From Spirogloea muscicola (lineage: Eukaryota > Streptophyta > Zygnematophyceae > Spirogloeales > Spirogloeaceae): DNA of 18,705 bases. The stretch lies in assembly GCA_009602725.1 (NCBI GenBank), contig WELB01000017.1, positions 726,280-744,984 of the forward strand. Direction: 5' to 3'. Below the pieces are notes generated by a model that was given only the letters and a program-made list of their open reading frames with translations, was not told the DNA's origin and made no database searches. Shown here piece after piece: positions 16,550-18,705 of this stretch. Every line of letters starts with the position of its first letter. Position 1 is the first letter of the stretch. Position numbers and translations under genes: made by a program.

Positions 16550-16765
16550 CTACCAGCATCTCTGATCTGCGGCTGCTTAGCAGGGGATACTGAGTGTCTC
16601 GTAGCAGCTTTGTTTCTGTTACTTAGCGCTTCCCCTGGCCCCCTTCTCGTACTCTGTTCATTCTTTTTCGGGCTGGTTGTTCCAGCCCCTATTCTCAATG
16701 GGCGAGCACTTTCTTCCTCTACCAGGTCTCAATGGGCGAGCCCTTCTCTCTACCAGGTTGTACGC
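16550..16765 (+). mobile_element. LINE-type 3' end, + orientation, doubled tail end
   Basis: The frame reads ISDLRLLSRGY with a stop at about 16595. A 3' untranslated region follows (cttagcgcttcccctggccc, then ccttctcgtactctgttcat), then the tail GGGCTGGTTGTTCCAGCCCC and CAATGGGCGAGCACTTTCTT. The last part repeats: ctctaccaggtctcaatggg, cgagcccttctctctaccagg. The CTCTACCAGG on each side of the second tail end (about 16717 and 16750) could be another target duplication around a solo tail. Confidence 0.65.
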
Positions 16766-16837
16766 CTACAATGTCTAGGGTGCGGTGATAATGACGTCCT
16801 TGGGCATCCGTTAGACGTCCTTGGTCCTTAGGTAAAA

Positions 16838-17035
16838 AGAAAGTGCTCGCTCATAGAGAAGAGAGGCTGGCAAAGCCAGCTCACGAACATAGAAGAGAAG
16901 AAGTGGCTCTCCCAATGGGGCCAAGGGCTGTGAAAAGCCAGACCGAAAAGAAACTAGAATGTTTGAAGAAATGGCTCGCCCAAAGGAAAGAGAGGCTAGC
17001 AAAGCCAGCCCAGAAAAGAATGGACAATACCCGCA
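16838..17035 (-). repeat. Three consecutive tails, - strand
   Basis: Bases 16840-16890 carry GAAAGTGCTCGCTCATAG and GAGGCTGGCAAAGCCAGCTC. Bases 16900-16955 carry the GAAGTGGCTCTCCCAATGGG variant with AAGGGCTGTGAAAAGCCAGA. Bases 16972-17030 carry GGCTCGCCCAAAGG and GCTAGCAAAGCCAGCCC. Two tail families alternate with almost no body sequence between them. Confidence 0.65.
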
Positions 17036-17097
17036 GGCCACAACGGCCACAAATCGGTGCCGAAAGAATGAGAAGGTTCGAAGAAATGTCGTGCATT

Positions 17098-17290
17098 TGA
17101 AAGAAACGAAGGCCAAATGGCCAAGTTCAAAGGCAAGTGCATCTTAAGACCTACATAACCTACAGCAGATTGACGCGCTCAGTGACCACGGGTCGAAACA
17201 TAAAGGTCGCTAATCGATGCCTAAATCATAAATGTCAGATACGAAGCCCTTCTGCCACCAACTAGAGCTCGCCCAGCTTTCTGCGAAGAG
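17098..17290 (-). repeat. Body repeat, copy 1
   Basis: The tail GAAGGCCAAATGGCCAAG lies at 17108-17126. It is followed by the body (tgcatcttaagacctacata, cagattgacgcgctcagtga, ggtcgctaatcgatgcctaa) and cccttctgccaccaactaga with gctcgcccagctttctgcga at the far end. The sequence is shared with 17752-17900, 18328-18450, 18501-18695 and inverted 15716-15925. No protein is evident. It could be a SINE-like element or the 3' region of another LINE. Confidence 0.65.
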
Positions 17291-17735
17291 GCCAAATTAC
17301 GAAGGGGCCAAAAGCGCTGCATGAGAAGTGGTGTCGAATGAATCACTCAATAAGTACAAGTGAGGAGCCTCAAATCAGACTAGCTGCCGGAAAGAAAGAG
17401 AGAGGAGCTCGCCCAGGACAAGTGCTCGCCCATTGAGAATAGGGGCTGGAAAAACCAGCCCGAAAAAGAATGAACAGAATACGAGAAGGGGGCCAGCGGA
17501 AGCGCTAAGAAAGAAAGCAAGCGCGGCCAGATGGACTGGTGGCTGGGAGAGGCCAGCCCAAGGGAATGGACAAGGTCTGAAACTCGTGCTTTGTTCATTC
17601 TTTTTTGGGCTGGCTTTCCCAGCCCCTATTCTCAATGGGCGAGCCTTTGTTTTTGAAAGAAGGAAGGGCTCGCCCATTGAGGATAGGGGCTGGAAAAGCC
17701 AGCCCCAAAAAGAATGAACAAAGTACGAGAAAGAA
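17291..17735. mobile_element. Nested LINE-type 3' ends
   Basis: Bases 17385-17355 on the - strand encode SDLRLLTCTY and stop. A - strand tail follows at 17421-17470 (CTGGAAAAACCAGCCC), with 3' untranslated sequence to 17516. Tail A lies at 17516-17582 (-). A + strand tail at 17590-17645 has GGGCTGGCTTTCCCAGCCCC, and another - strand tail lies at 17667-17732 (GGGGCTGGAAAAGCCAGCCC). The last two are head-to-head and could fold into a large hairpin. Confidence 0.6.
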
Positions 17736-17749
17736 AATTTCGTGTATAA

Positions 17750-17905
17750 GAAACTAATGTAGGCCAAATGGCCAAGTACAAGGCGAGCACATCTAAAGAT
17801 CTACATGACCTACAGCAGATTGACCGGCTCAATAACCACGGGTCAAAACAGAAAGGTCACTAATCGATGCATGAATACTAGATGCCAGAAACGAAAAAGG
17901 GGACC
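17750..17905 (-). repeat. Body repeat, copy 2
   Basis: It opens with GTAGGCCAAATGGCCAAGTA, then AAGATCTACATGACCTACAG and the inverted pair TTGACCGG/CGGGTCAA (one mismatch), and ends atgcatgaatactagatgcc. The right part continues directly into 3' untranslated sequence of the main LINE family (ggggaccaggggaaacgcta), so the body was truncated or joined there. Confidence 0.6.
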
Positions 17906-18258
17906 AGGGGAAACGCTAAGAAATACAAGCACAAAAAGAAACAAAGCAGCTACGAATCACTCAGTAAGAAGGGCCCGCCCATTGAGGATAGGAGCTGGAA
18001 AAAGCAGCCCAGAAAAGAATGAACAAAGTACAAGAAGGGGCCCAGGGGAAGCGCTAAGAAAAACAAGAACAAAGAGAAACAATGCAGCTACTAATCACTC
18101 CGTAACCCCTACTAAGCAGCCGCAGGTCAGGCTAGGCTCCTGGAAGTGGGTCCCGCGGCCAGAGCCAGAGGCAGCAGCGGAAGTGCTCGCCCATAGAGAA
18201 GAGGTATTTCTTTCATTTGAAACAAACGAAGGCCAAATGGCCAAGTACAAAGAAGAAA
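17906..18258 (-). mobile_element. LINE-type 3' ends with tails
   Basis: The main tail lies at 17970-18015 with a decayed hairpin (GAGCTGGAAAAAGCAGCCC). It is followed by 3' untranslated sequence (caggggaagcgctaagaaaa) and a protein end at about 18150-18100 that has lost the frame (cctgcggctgcttagtaggg). Upstream of it lie SAAASGSGRGTHFQEPSLT-type codons in another frame. Bases 18182-18210 are a tail without hairpin and 18222-18245 a GGCCAAATGGCCAAGTACAA tail. Confidence 0.55.
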
Positions 18259-18450
18259 GTGCTCGCCCATTGAGAATAGGGGCTGGAAAAGCCAGCCCAA
18301 AAAAGAATGAATGAAGTACAAAGGCAAGCACATCTAAAGACCTACATAACCAACAGCAGATTGACCCGCTCAGTAACCACGGGTCAAAACATAAAGGTCG
18401 CTAATCGATGCCTGAATAGTAGATGTCAGATACGAAGCCCTTCTACCACC
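18259..18450 (-). repeat. Body repeat, copy 3, with the LINE hairpin tail
   Basis: The body is the same as in copies 1, 2 and 4 (tacaaaggcaagcacatcta, then TTGACCCG-N11-CGGGTCAA, gtcgctaatcgatgcctgaa). Its 3' tail, however, is the LINE hairpin tail (GGGGCTGGAAAAGCCAGCCC, then AAAAAAGAATGAATGAAG) rather than GGCCAAATGGCCAAG. This is a tail exchange or a precise insertion junction at about 18315-18320. Confidence 0.65.
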
Positions 18451-18453
18451 GAC

Positions 18454-18705
18454 TAGAGAAGAGGGGCTGGCAAAGCCAGCCCAAAAGGAGAGATCGTGTA
18501 TTAGAAAGAAATGTAGGCCAAATGGCCAGGTACAAAGGCAAGCACATCTAAAAATCTACATAACCTACAGCAGATTGACCCGCTCAATAACCACGGGTCA
18601 AAACATAAAGGTCACTACTCGATGCATGAATACTAGATGCCAGGAACGGAGCCCTTCTGCCACCTACTAGAGCTCGCCCAGCTTTCTGGTGCAAGGCACT
18701 AGCCT
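18454..18705 (-). repeat. Hairpin tail and body repeat, copy 4 (runs to window end)
   Basis: Bases 18454-18490 are a tail with GGGCTGGCAAAGCCAGCCC (8-base stem, 3-base loop). Bases 18501-18705 are a full body repeat starting with GTAGGCCAAATGGCCAGGTA, including TTGACCCG and CGGGTCAA separated by 11 bases, and ending agctcgcccagctttctggt, gcaaggc. The right end is the inverted match of 15718-15775. Confidence 0.65.

Noticed and set aside
17098-18705. Spaced repeats that might suggest a CRISPR array
   Set aside because: Units are long (over 100 bases), irregularly spaced, diverged and interleaved with LINE tails, in eukaryote-like intron-bearing DNA.

Overview
This window looks like nuclear DNA from a green alga or a close relative. 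Both host genes are split by short GT-AG introns of about 100-240 bases, one carries a Chlamydomonas/Volvox-style proline-rich cell-wall extension, and the sequence is moderately to strongly GC-rich. I cannot name the species or class. There is no bacterial-type gene organisation, and I see no convincing tRNA, rRNA or CRISPR array.

Layout. Bases 1-2.3 kb hold no gene I can support. From about 2.3 to 6.4 kb, and again from 13.65 kb to the right end, the DNA is packed with broken, nested, 5'-truncated repeat copies. Between them lies a nearly repeat-free island (about 6.8-13.6 kb) with two convergent host genes. One is on the + strand (7932-11043, 5' end unresolved) and encodes a Phi_1/EXORDIUM-type domain followed by a roughly 390-residue proline-rich region and a short histidine-pair C-terminal module. 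The other is on the - strand (13435-11839) and encodes a complete secreted-type RNase T2 that I resolved into six exons with consistent phases. Both proteins are probably secretory or cell-wall/vacuolar, but nothing shows that they act together.

The repeats resolve into one main system. Many translate into the same C-terminal protein end (roughly LAQVFRMRL-VSLQRSLA ... SDLRLLTRGY-stop). It is followed in the same orientation by a 3' untranslated region and a tail built round a small hairpin (GGGCTGGC-TTT-GCCAGCCC), then CAATGGGCGAGC and a TTC-rich end. Longer copies add upstream protein (RRADLV...DVT..., RKYSDHP.GD.F..LA.DVHGA) that I read as the C-terminal part of a LINE-type retroelement protein. 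The fixed order (protein end, UTR, hairpin tail) and variable 5' truncation argue for retrotransposition rather than terminal-inverted-repeat DNA elements.

The most interesting observation is that the hairpin tail occurs alone. Two tiny insertions, about 32 and 44 bases, each sit inside another copy of the retroelement, flanked by 6-base direct repeats, and each has an uninterrupted paralogous empty site elsewhere in the window. Tails also appear joined to different bodies, suggesting modular tail exchange.
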